A DNA stretch of 8,361 bases from Candidatus Woesearchaeota archaeon CG10_big_fil_rev_8_21_14_0_10_36_11 (GCA_002762845.1 PCYB01000028.1:1-8361), one strand, 5' to 3'. Shown: positions 1 through 7,099, counted from the stretch's first letter. Made by a program: numbers and translations. Notes: a model not told the origin generated them from the letters alone.

Positions 1-1
1 A

Positions 2-18
2 TTTGACAAACTGTCAAA
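2..18. repeat. Perfect 7-bp inverted repeat with 3-nt spacer
   Basis: TTTGACA (2-8) and TGTCAAA (12-18) are exact reverse complements separated by AAC. The right arm belongs to a 12-bp direct repeat (CAAACTGTCAAA) found at 7-18 and again at 44-55. The palindrome lies just past the point where the neighbouring radical SAM reading frame stops. It could be the end of an inserted element, an operator, or part of a longer repeat beyond the window edge. The sequence alone does not separate these. Confidence 0.7.
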
Positions 19-55
19 TGGATATTTAGGATGAAATAGTTAGCAAACTGTCAAA
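7..55. repeat. 12-bp direct repeat, two copies 37 bp apart
   Basis: CAAACTGTCAAA occurs identically at 7-18 and 44-55. The second copy supplies the TGA stop (minus strand, 51-53) that ends the radical SAM frame. The repeat is too short and too few in number for a CRISPR array. Its position at the window edge and at the break in a conserved gene suggests the subterminal repeat of a mobile element, but no transposase is visible. Confidence 0.6.
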
Positions 56-542
56 CTTGGGTTGTTACAAAAACTTCATCAATTCCTGCAGCAATAAGAT
101 TGTCAAGTGTCCTTGGTGTTAAAAGATCACCATTTGAGCGAATAAGAATGAACGCGTTTGGCAATAATTTTCGTGCAGTATCCACCCGTTTAACAAGTTT
201 TTTATCACGTAACGGTTCGCCATAATGTTGAAGTGCAAGCGTTCCTGCATACCCCATATTTTGTAAGTCAAGAATAATGGGGTTATACACTGAATCGCCC
301 ATATCTTGTTGCGGTCGTTGATTTCGTAGAGTATCATCTCCTACAGGACAGTATGAACAACGACGAGTACATACAGATGTTGTTTCAACTGCAACACTTG
401 TAAACATATCTCTTTTACCATAATCCATTACTGTCGTAAGTTGATACCCTGCTTCTTCTATAATAGGCCGTACTGTTTTGGGAACCATTTCTAATAAAGT
501 TTTACGAATTCCCGTTTCTTTTAAGAAATGTGTAAGTGACAT
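51..542 (-). CDS. Radical SAM protein, truncated at the C-terminus
   Basis: This encodes the N-terminal half of a radical SAM enzyme, which binds a [4Fe-4S] cluster and cleaves S-adenosylmethionine to make a radical. The cluster motif CxxxCxxC is clear at C58, C62 and C65 (context VCTRRCSYCP). It is preceded by a beta strand (VAVETT, 50-55) and followed by the glycine-rich SAM-contacting segment with GEP at 108-110, then SNGDLLT near 136-142. The frame stops at 163 residues, right after the strand VFVTTQ, whereas radical SAM proteins of this SPASM-like kind usually have 300-400. The later barrel strands and any C-terminal auxiliary cluster domain are missing, so this is either a broken gene or a gene cut by an insertion at about position 56. 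The start ATG (540-542) has AGGAG at 546-550, only 3 nt upstream. Substrate cannot be told; the N-terminal 45 residues show no recognised domain. Confidence 0.8.
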   Translation of the reverse strand: MSLTHFLKETGIRKTLLEMVPKTVRPIIEEAGYQLTTVMDYGKRDMFTSVAVETTSVCTRRCSYCPVGDDTLRNQRPQQDMGDSVYNPIILDLQNMGYAGTLALQHYGEPLRDKKLVKRVDTARKLLPNAFILIRSNGDLLTPRTLDNLIAAGIDEVFVTTQV

Positions 543-545
543 TGT

Positions 546-573
546 CTCCTAAAAATATAAACCATTTTATAAA
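546..573 (-). promoter_or_regulatory. Promoter and ribosome binding site of the radical SAM gene
   Basis: On the minus strand TTTATAAAA (565-573) is a good archaeal TATA box. Its centre is about 27 bases from the ATG at 540-542, so the transcript may begin at or next to the start codon. AGGAG (546-550) sits only 3 nt before the ATG, close for an efficient Shine-Dalgarno, so either leaderless initiation or a start site further upstream is possible. Confidence 0.5.
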
Positions 574-631
574 CTTTTTGTTATTAATCACTTTCAAATG
601 ATAACATTAAATGGGTGTTGTTTTAGTAATC

Positions 632-671
632 TTTATAAACCAAAACAAAACAATTCTACTGGAAAAGAGGG
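632..671 (+). promoter_or_regulatory. smc promoter (TATA box) and ribosome binding site
   Basis: TTTATAAA at 632-639 is a consensus archaeal TATA box, predicting transcription start near 660. A purine-rich GAGGG at 667-671 lies 8 nt before the ATG at 680. Together they give a leader of about 20 nt and show that the upstream in-frame ATG at 611, which lies before the TATA box, cannot be the start. The region 543-631 also carries the radical SAM promoter on the other strand. Confidence 0.6.
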
Positions 672-679
672 AATATTTC

Positions 680-3600
680 ATGACAAAAATAAACAGAATA
701 CAAATTCATGGATTTAAGAGTTTTGCGCACAAGACTGAAATTCCATTCAGTGATAAGTTCAATTGTATTCTTGGGCCGAACGGTTCTGGGAAGAGTAATA
801 TAGGAGACGCATTATGTTTTGTCCTTGGGCGATTATCTGCAAAATCTATGCGAGCAGAAAAAGCTGCAAACCTTATTTTTAATGGCGGGAAGAACAAGCA
901 ACCGGCGTCTGCAGGAAGTGTCGAGATTGCGTTCTGTAACAAGAATAAAGTATTCCCATTAGAAGAAAAGGAAATTGTCATTAATAGGACTATCAAAAAA
1001 AACGGGAACAGTATATATCGTGTCAACAATTCAAAAAAAACAAGGACAGAAATTATTGACCTTCTTGCTCATGCGAAAATTAATCCTGAGGGGTACAACA
1101 TTATCCTTCAGGGAGACATTACAAAGTTTGTTACTATGCCAACAACTGAAAGACGAAAAGTAATTGAAGAGATTAGTGACGTATCTTTGTATGAAGAAAA
1201 GAAACATAAAGCCATTCTCGAACTAAACAAAGTTGATGAAAAGCTGAACAATGCTGCCATTATTCTTAAAGAGCGCGGAACGTACCTCAAAGAACTTAAG
1301 AAAGATCGTGATCAGGCATTAAAATTTAAAGATCTCCAGGGTAAAATTGGTTCGTTGAAAGCAACGCATCTTCATCATCAGATGCAGGAAAAAGAAGCCA
1401 TAAAACAAAAGTTTGATGGAGAAATTGAAAAGCACCAGCAGAAAATTTCTCACTCAGAAAAAACAGTAAGTACATTAAAAGAGACAATACAAAAAATAAA
1501 AGAAAGTACAGCATCAATAAATAAAGAGATTGAACAGAAAGGAGAAAAGGAACAGGTTAAAGTTCACAGAGAGATTGAAGATCTTAAAGTAAATATAACA
1601 AAAGATAAAGCACGAATTTCAACAGTGAAGGACGAAATTAATAAAATCAAACAACGAAATGATCAGTTCAATGAAGAAATAAAAGAACTCCAGAACAAAT
1701 CGTCATCATTCTCACAGAAACAGAAAGAATTGACACAATTACTTCACAAGAAAAAAAGTGAACTGCGAGACGTGGAACAAGAAATTGGACAGTTTAGAAA
1801 GAAACATAAGATTGAATCATCACAGGAACTAGATACAGAAATTGAGCAGAAAGATACAGTAATAGAACAAAAGCAGGAAGATATACAAAAGATACGACAA
1901 CGACAACAAGAATTGCTCAGAGAAAAAGATAGGATAGAGTATCAATTACAAACGATTGATGAACGTATCAGAAAAGTTAAAGAAGTTGAGCAACAGAACA
2001 AAGATCAAATAAAAATTTTACAGAATCATAAATCTAATTTTAAAGAAGCAACACTTAAACTTAACCAATGTCTTGACAAGGATAGCAGTTATGCATCACA
2101 AATAGCAAATGCACGGCGAAACTTTGTTGATGTACAGGAAAAGCATGCAAAATGTAACGCACGATCATTATCAGTTAAAGCTGGATTAGCAAACAATACT
2201 GCCCTTCAAAGTATCCTTAGTAACAAAACAAAATTTAAAGGAGTCTATGGGACAATAGCAGAACTTGGACAAGTACAAAAAAAATATTCTGGTGCGTTAG
2301 AAGCAACCGCAGGTTCAAGGATGCAAAATATTGTTGTGGATTCTGATAAGACAGCAGCCGAATGTATTACGTACCTGAAAAATAATAAACTTGGTTCTGC
2401 ATCATTTATTCCGTTAAACAAAATACAGTATAAAGAAATTGAAACACCAGACAAAGCTTTCCTGAAACAATCAGGAGTTCACGACTTTGCATTAAACTTA
2501 GTCTCTTTCAATCTACAGTACAAAAAAGCGTTTTCGTACGTTTTTGGAAATTCTCTTGTTGTTGACGATATTGACGTTGCACGAAAAGTAGGTATCGGAA
2601 AGATTAGGATGGTAACGCTTGATAGTAACATTGCTGAAGCAAGCGGCGTTATGCGTGGCGGTTTTATCGCACGGAAAACTGCTGTGGGATTCCAGGAAAA
2701 GGATTCATTAGACGAACTTGCAAAAATTGAAAATGAAATGGCAGAATTGCAAAATGTTATTTCAGCCGTTGAGACAAAACGTGAAGCGAATGAACAGGAA
2801 ATATCATCATTACGAAAATTGCGTGCAGAATTGGAAGCAAGTATCATAACGTTAGAAAAGACATTACATCTTGACACGGGAGACCTTGACGCGACGGCAA
2901 CTGCAAAGAAAGAATTTTCAAATTCATTAAAAAGTGTTGATGACGAGCTTCAAACAGTCCAGCAAACCATATCATCAATTAATAAAGAATTAGCATCGTT
3001 AAAAACGCAAAAACAAACACTACGATCAAAAGTAAGCGAGTTGCGGAACCCTAGGTTACTTGCACAGCTTAGTGCGTTTGAAGATTCAAGACAACAATGT
3101 CGCGAAGAAATTGTACGATTAGAGAACGATATCAAGAATAGTCTTATACAAACGGAACAACTTATCGGTCCTGAACATGAAAAAATTAAAGAGATTATGA
3201 AACAGCACGAGAAAGAAGAATCTTTATTTATACAAGAAAGTACAAAACTAACGGTAACGATAGCTGAAAAGGAAAAGGAACTTGTCCAGAAAGAAAAAGC
3301 AAGTACAGAATTCTATTCAAAATATCGTCAGTTATTTACTGATCGGGAAAAATTGAGTTCACAAATAAATTCATGTGAGAACGAAATCGAAACAATGAGA
3401 GAAAAATCGCGAGTAAGTGAACGAGAAGTTAACCTTGTGTCGTTAAAAAATGCTGAAGTTAAAGCTAAACTTGCAGGATTACAAGAAGAGTTTACACGAT
3501 ATAAAGACGCAGAGTTGTTGAAGAATAAGAACATAAGTGAATTACAGCAAGAGATTAATAAGTTTGAAGTTATGCTTGCACAAATGTCTGCAGTTAACAT

Positions 3601-4171
3601 GAAAGCGTTAGAAGTGTATGAACAGGTCGATACAGAATTTAAAAAACTGATTGAAAAGAAAGAATCGTTACATACAGAAAAAACTGATGTTATGACTATG
3701 ATGAACGAAATTGAAACAAAGAAAAAAGAGCATTTCATGAAAACGTTTGAACAGGCAAACAAGAATTTCCAGAATATTTTTGGTACACTGTTCAAAAAGG
3801 GAAAGGCGTATTTACAGTTGGATAATCCAAACAACCCATTTGAAGATGGCCTTAGTATAAAAGTTAAGATAACAGGAAATAGATTCATGGACCTTAAATC
3901 GTTATCTGGTGGCGAAAAAACATTAACAGCATTATCGTTTATCTTTGCTATTCAGGAATATCAACCAGCAACGTTTTACATTTTGGACGAGATTGATGCT
4001 GCACTTGACAAACATAATTCTGAAAAGTTATCAAAATTAATTAAGAACTATTCGGGTAATGCACAGTATATCATGATATCGCACAACGATTCAATTATTT
4101 CTGAAGCAGATACATTGTTTGGTATTAGCATGAGTGATGGTGTGAGTAAAGTGACAAGTTTACAGATTTAA
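680..4171 (+). CDS. smc: Chromosome segregation ATPase SMC
   Basis: Full-length SMC protein of 1163 residues, the core ATPase of the condensin-like complex that extrudes and organises chromosomal DNA. The order is canonical: N-terminal ATPase half with Walker A GPNGSGKSN (32-40) and Q-loop glutamine at 144; a long Lys/Glu/Gln-rich coiled coil (about 165-510); a hinge starting near GVYGTIAEL (521) and ending near the Gly-rich GVMRGG (656-661); the returning coiled coil (about 670-1010); and the C-terminal ATPase half with signature SGGEK (1076-1080), Walker B FYILDE (1099-1104, catalytic E1104) and the D-loop after it. Nothing essential is missing. The ATG at 680 is chosen because the earlier in-frame ATG (611) precedes the TATA box and would add 23 residues before the conserved start MTKINRIQIHGFKSF. 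The gene appears monocistronic: the next gene is convergent, and no scpA or scpB kleisin partner is adjacent in this window. Confidence 0.97.
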   Translation: MTKINRIQIHGFKSFAHKTEIPFSDKFNCILGPNGSGKSNIGDALCFVLGRLSAKSMRAEKAANLIFNGGKNKQPASAGSVEIAFCNKNKVFPLEEKEIVINRTIKKNGNSIYRVNNSKKTRTEIIDLLAHAKINPEGYNIILQGDITKFVTMPTTERRKVIEEISDVSLYEEKKHKAILELNKVDEKLNNAAIILKERGTYLKELKKDRDQALKFKDLQGKIGSLKATHLHHQMQEKEAIKQKFDGEIEKHQQKISHSEKTVSTLKETIQKIKESTASINKEIEQKGEKEQVKVHREIEDLKVNITKDKARISTVKDEINKIKQRNDQFNEEIKELQNKSSSFSQKQKELTQLLHKKKSELRDVEQEIGQFRKKHKIESSQELDTEIEQKDTVIEQKQEDIQKIRQRQQELLREKDRIEYQLQTIDERIRKVKEVEQQNKDQIKILQNHKSNFKEATLKLNQCLDKDSSYASQIANARRNFVDVQEKHAKCNARSLSVKAGLANNTALQSILSNKTKFKGVYGTIAELGQVQKKYSGALEATAGSRMQNIVVDSDKTAAECITYLKNNKLGSASFIPLNKIQYKEIETPDKAFLKQSGVHDFALNLVSFNLQYKKAFSYVFGNSLVVDDIDVARKVGIGKIRMVTLDSNIAEASGVMRGGFIARKTAVGFQEKDSLDELAKIENEMAELQNVISAVETKREANEQEISSLRKLRAELEASIITLEKTLHLDTGDLDATATAKKEFSNSLKSVDDELQTVQQTISSINKELASLKTQKQTLRSKVSELRNPRLLAQLSAFEDSRQQCREEIVRLENDIKNSLIQTEQLIGPEHEKIKEIMKQHEKEESLFIQESTKLTVTIAEKEKELVQKEKASTEFYSKYRQLFTDREKLSSQINSCENEIETMREKSRVSEREVNLVSLKNAEVKAKLAGLQEEFTRYKDAELLKNKNISELQQEINKFEVMLAQMSAVNMKALEVYEQVDTEFKKLIEKKESLHTEKTDVMTMMNEIETKKKEHFMKTFEQANKNFQNIFGTLFKKGKAYLQLDNPNNPFEDGLSIKVKITGNRFMDLKSLSGGEKTLTALSFIFAIQEYQPATFYILDEIDAALDKHNSEKLSKLIKNYSGNAQYIMISHNDSIISEADTLFGISMSDGVSKVTSLQI

Positions 4172-4172
4172 A

Positions 4173-4204
4173 TATTTTTATTTCTGATGGTAGTTTATTT
4201 TATA
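4173..4204 (+). terminator. Probable T-rich terminator of smc
   Basis: Directly after the smc stop codon the plus strand carries TTTTTATTT (4175-4183) and a second T-rich stretch at 4193-4204. Archaeal transcription commonly ends at such oligo-T tracts without a hairpin. The 47-bp gap to the convergent pyrophosphatase gene holds nothing else visible. Confidence 0.5.
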
Positions 4205-4218
4205 GATTTGAGATAAAA

Positions 4219-5160
4219 TCATTTTAACAATTCTAACACTTTAGGTTGTACCTGTTTCTTTCGGGATACAACTTTAGGTAAATAGATAATGCCACCAGAA
4301 AGACCATCAACTTTTTCAACTTTTTTATGAAACAATTTTTGAACTTTATCCTCATCACCAGCAAAGAATAAGTAGGTGTTCGTTGCAATGACGTCCGTCA
4401 CCATTAAAAATGTTGCTTTATAATTTCGTTTTTGATAGTATATCAATGTCTGGAGTAACTCTTTTTTCCGTTTCATTATTTTTGTAAAACCGATAACTGG
4501 TACTTGTCCAACACCCACTTTGATATCTCCATGACGGTACGTTTTAAAATCGCCAAGGATGAGTTGCCGTGACGTATGATTAAGGACGTCACATCCTGCT
4601 TCAAGCATTGCACGACCATACTTCTGAATATCAACACGGGCAATCCTTGCCAGTTTTCGTGCTAGTATACAATCCTTAGGAATCGTGGTAGGACTTTTTA
4701 ATAGGACTGTGTCGGACAATATTGCAGATAACATTAAACCAGCAATTTTACGTGGAATGGGTATCCTAAACCATGAAAACCTATCCGCAATGATTGCTGC
4801 CGTTGCACCACGAGGTTCGTTCTCAAACGGTATAGGATGGATTGTTTCTACATCACCTATACGATGATGATCAATAATCTCTAAAATGTTTGCATGACGG
4901 ACGTTCTTTGCAGAAATATCAATCTCGTTATGATCAACAATGATAACATTCTTCCCCGTAGCATCACGTAAAAGCACGGGAATTGTAAAACCCCACTGTT
5001 TTAAGACAAACTTAGTTTCTGGATTTAATTCGCCGAGCCGTGCAGGAACAACATTATGTTTATGCCTTTCTGTAAGAAAATAGGAATATATAATAGCAGA
5101 ACAAATTGAATCAGTATCGGGATGTGTATGACCAAACACATAAATAGTTTTTGTATTCAT
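4219..5160 (-). CDS. ppaC: Manganese-dependent inorganic pyrophosphatase (family II)
   Basis: Family II pyrophosphatase of 313 residues. It hydrolyses pyrophosphate to two phosphates in the cytosol, pulling biosynthetic reactions forward. All metal-site motifs of the DHH family are present: GHTHPDTDS with H11, D15 and D17; DHNE at 76-79; the DHH triad at 97-99; and SDT with D150, followed by the LKSPTT loop. The C-terminal DHHA2 domain ends with the substrate-binding SRKK motif at 299-302, 11 residues from the C-terminus. Length and spacing match the usual enzyme of about 310 residues. The ATG at 5158-5160 is preferred over the GTG one codon upstream (5161-5163); the choice changes only one residue. 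The gene stands alone, convergent with smc and divergent from the peptidase/RimK operon. The intact DHNE motif and DHHA2 domain argue against a RecJ or NrnA-type DHH nuclease. Confidence 0.96.
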   Translation of the reverse strand: MNTKTIYVFGHTHPDTDSICSAIIYSYFLTERHKHNVVPARLGELNPETKFVLKQWGFTIPVLLRDATGKNVIIVDHNEIDISAKNVRHANILEIIDHHRIGDVETIHPIPFENEPRGATAAIIADRFSWFRIPIPRKIAGLMLSAILSDTVLLKSPTTIPKDCILARKLARIARVDIQKYGRAMLEAGCDVLNHTSRQLILGDFKTYRHGDIKVGVGQVPVIGFTKIMKRKKELLQTLIYYQKRNYKATFLMVTDVIATNTYLFFAGDEDKVQKLFHKKVEKVDGLSGGIIYLPKVVSRKKQVQPKVLELLK

Positions 5161-5190
5161 CACCTATCACAATGAAGGTAATTGTTTGGG

Positions 5191-5196
5191 TTTAAA
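5191..5196 (-). promoter_or_regulatory. TATA box of the pyrophosphatase gene
   Basis: TTTAAA (minus strand, 5191-5196) lies about 33 bases from the ATG at 5158-5160, predicting a start site near 5167 and a leader of only about 7 nt. No useful Shine-Dalgarno can fit, since AGGTG directly abuts the ATG, so near-leaderless initiation is likely. Confidence 0.45.
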
Positions 5197-5233
5197 TAAT
5201 TAACTCAAGAACAGGTTTCATTTAGACCAAACC

Positions 5234-5241
5234 TTTATAAA
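5234..5241 (+). promoter_or_regulatory. TATA box of the peptidase/RimK operon
   Basis: TTTATAAA at 5234-5241 is a consensus archaeal TATA box. Its centre is about 27 bases before the ATG at 5265, so transcription should start at or beside that codon, giving a leaderless message. This decides the start against the in-frame ATG at 5247. A weak 6-bp inverted repeat, AGGTTT (5213-5218) and AAACCT (5229-5234), runs up to the box and might be a regulator site. Confidence 0.55.
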
Positions 5242-5264
5242 CATTAATGAGAGATAATTTCTCT

Positions 5265-5612
5265 ATGAACAAAAGAAGTATTTTGGGTCTTACGGAAAGT
5301 GTTATACTACATACCAACAAAGGTATTTCAAAAAAGCTTATTGCGAGGATTGATACGGGAGCAACATCATCATCCATTGATAAAACGTTAGCAAGTGAGT
5401 TACAACTTGGACCAATAACAAGGATAAAAATGATTAAGTCTGCGTCAGGTGTTGGAAACCGGCCAATCGTTATCGCGAGTGTAAAAATAGGAAAAGATAT
5501 TGTTGAGGAAGAGTTTACTCTTGCAGATAGAAAGCACATGACATATCCACTTCTTATCGGACAGAATATACTCAAAAAAGGAAGATTTTTGGTAGATCCA
5601 CTCAAAAAATGA
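5265..5612 (+). CDS. Retropepsin-like peptidase, RimB / COG4067 (putative ATP-dependent zinc protease) family
   Basis: A 115-residue single-domain protein with the fold signature of retropepsin-like aspartic peptidases. The active-site motif DTGA is at 30-33, inside the strand LIARIDTGATSS. The C-terminal family block follows: RKHMTYPLLIGQN, then a final strand ending in VDP. It belongs to the group annotated as 'ATP-dependent zinc protease' (COG4067), whose bacterial member RimB trims glutamate tails that RimK adds to ribosomal protein bS6. As a lone half-size domain it would work as a homodimer, each subunit giving one aspartate. Its stop overlaps the RimK-type ligase start in ATGA (5609-5612), so the two are translationally coupled. 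The ATG at 5265 is chosen from TATA spacing; starting at 5247 would add six residues. The family name is well supported, but the archaeal substrate is unknown and the peptidase activity is inferred. Confidence 0.85.
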   Translation: MNKRSILGLTESVILHTNKGISKKLIARIDTGATSSSIDKTLASELQLGPITRIKMIKSASGVGNRPIVIASVKIGKDIVEEEFTLADRKHMTYPLLIGQNILKKGRFLVDPLKK

Positions 5613-6700
5613 AAGCTGCGCTCATATCTTTAGGAAGTACAAGTTCAATTATGGTGGCAGAAGCCATGAAAAAGTATTTTGATCAGGTTGATATGATTAA
5701 ACTTAAAGAGATTGAAGTGGGTCTTGGAAAAGAGGGATGTATCCTTTACCAAAGTCAGCCGCTTGAACAATATGATTGTGTTTATTTGAAGGGTTCGTTC
5801 CGATACGCACATTTACTTCGATCAATTGCTGCTATGTTAGAAGGAAAAGTTCCATATATGCCACTTCCCGCAAGCGCATTTACAACTGTCCATAATAAAT
5901 TACTTACACATCTTGTTTTGCAACAACATAACATTCCTATGCCAAAGACGTACATTTCTTCAACAATTGATGCAGCAAAAAATCTTCTTAAAAGGGTAAA
6001 TTATCCTATCGTGATGAAATTCCCAGAAGGAACACAGGGAAAAGGCGTTATGTTTGCCGATTCTGTAAGTTCTGCATCCTCATTACTTGATGCGCTTGGT
6101 GCATTAAATCAACCTTTTATCATCCAAGAATACGTTGAAACTGGCGGTACTGATATAAGGGCACATGTCGTAGGGGATAAAGTTGTAGCAGCAATGCGGC
6201 GAAAATCGCAAACTGAAGAAAAGCGAGCAAATATTCATGCAGGTGGTACTGGAGAATCTGTTCAGCTTAGCAGAGAATTAATTACTATTGCTATCAACAC
6301 AGCAAAGGCGTTACGTGCAGACATTTGTGGTGTTGACATCCTTGAAAGTTCTCTCGGACCGCTGGTAATAGAAGCAAACATTTCTCCAGGATTGCAAGGA
6401 ATAAGCGAAGTGTCAACAATAAACATTCCTGACCAAATTGCACAGTTTTTGTATAGAAAAACAAAAGAGATCGTTGACAAAGAAAAAAAAGAAGCTGCAG
6501 CAGAAGTACTGAAAGATATTTCATTACAGGAAGATATCACATCGAATGTTGCACAAGAGATTATTACAGACTTACAATTTCGGGGTGAAAGAATACTCCT
6601 TCCAGAACTCGTAACAAAGCTTACCGGGTTTAATGAAAGAAAAGAATATGCAATTAAAGCGATAAAAGGAAAAGTAGAAATTGAAGAATTTAAAATATAA
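5609..6700 (+). CDS. RimK-family ATP-grasp alpha-L-glutamate ligase with C-terminal extension
   Basis: An ATP-grasp ligase of 363 residues, likely joining an amino acid (glutamate in characterised relatives) to a carboxylate of a protein C-terminus or a cofactor. The N-terminal pre-ATP-grasp domain spans about 1-94. The ATP-grasp domain follows: HNKLLTH (95-101), the lysine strand MKFPEG with K137 and the loop GTQGKGV (141-147), the adenine hinge QEYVE (173-177), DIRAHVVGDK (182 on), EEKRANIHAGGTG, D243 in GVDILES, and the metal site EAN (E255, N257) in the block ending SPGLQG at 264. The ligase core ends near residue 285, where bacterial RimK stops at about 300 residues. Residues 286-363 are extra: a charged helix, then a small segment (about 325-361) resembling an AbrB-type swapped hairpin. 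The start overlaps the upstream peptidase stop. Archaeal relatives include LysX/ArgX, CofF and MptN; the peptidase partner favours the protein-modifying RimK role. Confidence 0.88.
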   Translation: MKAALISLGSTSSIMVAEAMKKYFDQVDMIKLKEIEVGLGKEGCILYQSQPLEQYDCVYLKGSFRYAHLLRSIAAMLEGKVPYMPLPASAFTTVHNKLLTHLVLQQHNIPMPKTYISSTIDAAKNLLKRVNYPIVMKFPEGTQGKGVMFADSVSSASSLLDALGALNQPFIIQEYVETGGTDIRAHVVGDKVVAAMRRKSQTEEKRANIHAGGTGESVQLSRELITIAINTAKALRADICGVDILESSLGPLVIEANISPGLQGISEVSTINIPDQIAQFLYRKTKEIVDKEKKEAAAEVLKDISLQEDITSNVAQEIITDLQFRGERILLPELVTKLTGFNERKEYAIKAIKGKVEIEEFKI

Positions 6701-6727
6701 TTAAAAAATTATTTCTTTGTTTTTTTC
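6701..6727. terminator. Shared T/A-rich terminator between convergent genes
   Basis: Only 8 bases separate the stop of the RimK-type gene (6698-6700) and the stop of the DUF5652-like gene (6709-6711). On the minus strand TTTTTTAA (6701-6708) follows the small gene. On the plus strand T-rich runs at 6712-6714, 6716-6718 and 6720-6726 follow the ligase, inside the tail of the opposing gene. Each can serve as an archaeal oligo-T terminator, so the two transcripts should overlap at their 3' ends. Confidence 0.45.
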
Positions 6728-6972
6728 GTTGGTTTTGCTCGTGGTTTTACCGTAACAATTTTCCGATTCTTTGGTGTAAACCAGAGTAAGTAAATTATAG
6801 GGAGAAGACCAAGCGTGTTAAGAACAAGCATTGCAACGAACCACCCTTTATGTTTGTTCTGTGCAGCATACCATAGTCCAATTCCTTTCCAAATAATTGT
6901 CCAAATGGATGCTATGAGCAGTATAAGGATTGCCCATAGGGGTTGTTGAGAAATGTCATATAATAATACCAT
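6709..6972 (-). CDS. DUF5652-family small membrane protein
   Basis: An 87-residue integral membrane protein with two predicted helices, about residues 11-27 and 43-65. Between them is a conserved-looking aromatic loop, WKGIGLWYAAQNKHKGWF (28-45), and NTLGLLPIIYLL follows in helix 2. This arrangement (tryptophan-rich loop, NTLG.LPI.YL) is what I recognise as DUF5652, a family of unknown function frequent in DPANN archaea and CPR bacteria. The C-terminus (66-87) is a basic tail rich in lysine and proline, ending TKKTKK, expected to be cytoplasmic by the positive-inside rule. The gene has the best Shine-Dalgarno in the window, AGGAGGT at 6981-6987, 8 nt before the ATG. It is convergent with the RimK-type ligase and likely transcribed alone. 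Function is unknown. Confidence 0.8.
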   Translation of the reverse strand: MVLLYDISQQPLWAILILLIASIWTIIWKGIGLWYAAQNKHKGWFVAMLVLNTLGLLPIIYLLWFTPKNRKIVTVKPRAKPTKKTKK

Positions 6973-6980
6973 TGTTATAT

Positions 6981-7019
6981 ACCTCCTTTTGTGTTAATAA
7001 TATCACAAGTATTTAAATA
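6981..7019 (-). promoter_or_regulatory. Strong Shine-Dalgarno and TATA box of the DUF5652-like gene
   Basis: AGGAGGT (minus strand, 6981-6987) is a near-perfect match to the 16S anti-Shine-Dalgarno, 8 nt from the ATG. TATTTAAATA at 7010-7019 is a symmetric TATA-like box; counting about 26 bases downstream gives a start near 6988, just ahead of the Shine-Dalgarno. This is the only gene in the window with a clear strong SD; the others look leaderless or weakly led. Confidence 0.6.
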
Positions 7020-7099
7020 TTATTACATTACAAAGAGACGTAACTATAAAGTACATTACACGGAGAATGTGGACAAAGAACGTGTTGATTAAACGAATT

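Noticed and set aside
611..679. N-terminal extension of smc by 23 residues from the ATG at 611
   Set aside because: The ATG at 611 lies upstream of the TATA box at 632-639, the ATG at 680 has a Shine-Dalgarno at proper spacing, and the family's conserved N-terminus begins there.
2479..2877. 132-codon minus-strand frame inside smc
   Set aside because: It is the antisense shadow of the hinge and coiled-coil coding sequence, with no family resemblance.
3328..3888. 186-codon open frame on the minus strand inside smc
   Set aside because: It is antisense to the SMC coiled coil; its Ser/Phe/Cys-rich, patternless composition is what the complement of Lys/Glu-rich codons gives. It has no motif and no promoter.
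5222..5605. 127-codon minus-strand frame over the peptidase gene
   Set aside because: The plus strand there encodes a recognisable DTGA peptidase overlapping the ligase start; the antisense frame shows nothing.
7024..7060. 9-bp direct repeat TACATTACA at 7024-7032 and 7052-7060
   Set aside because: It is short, AT-rich and without symmetry or a promoter relation; two copies in such sequence can arise by chance.
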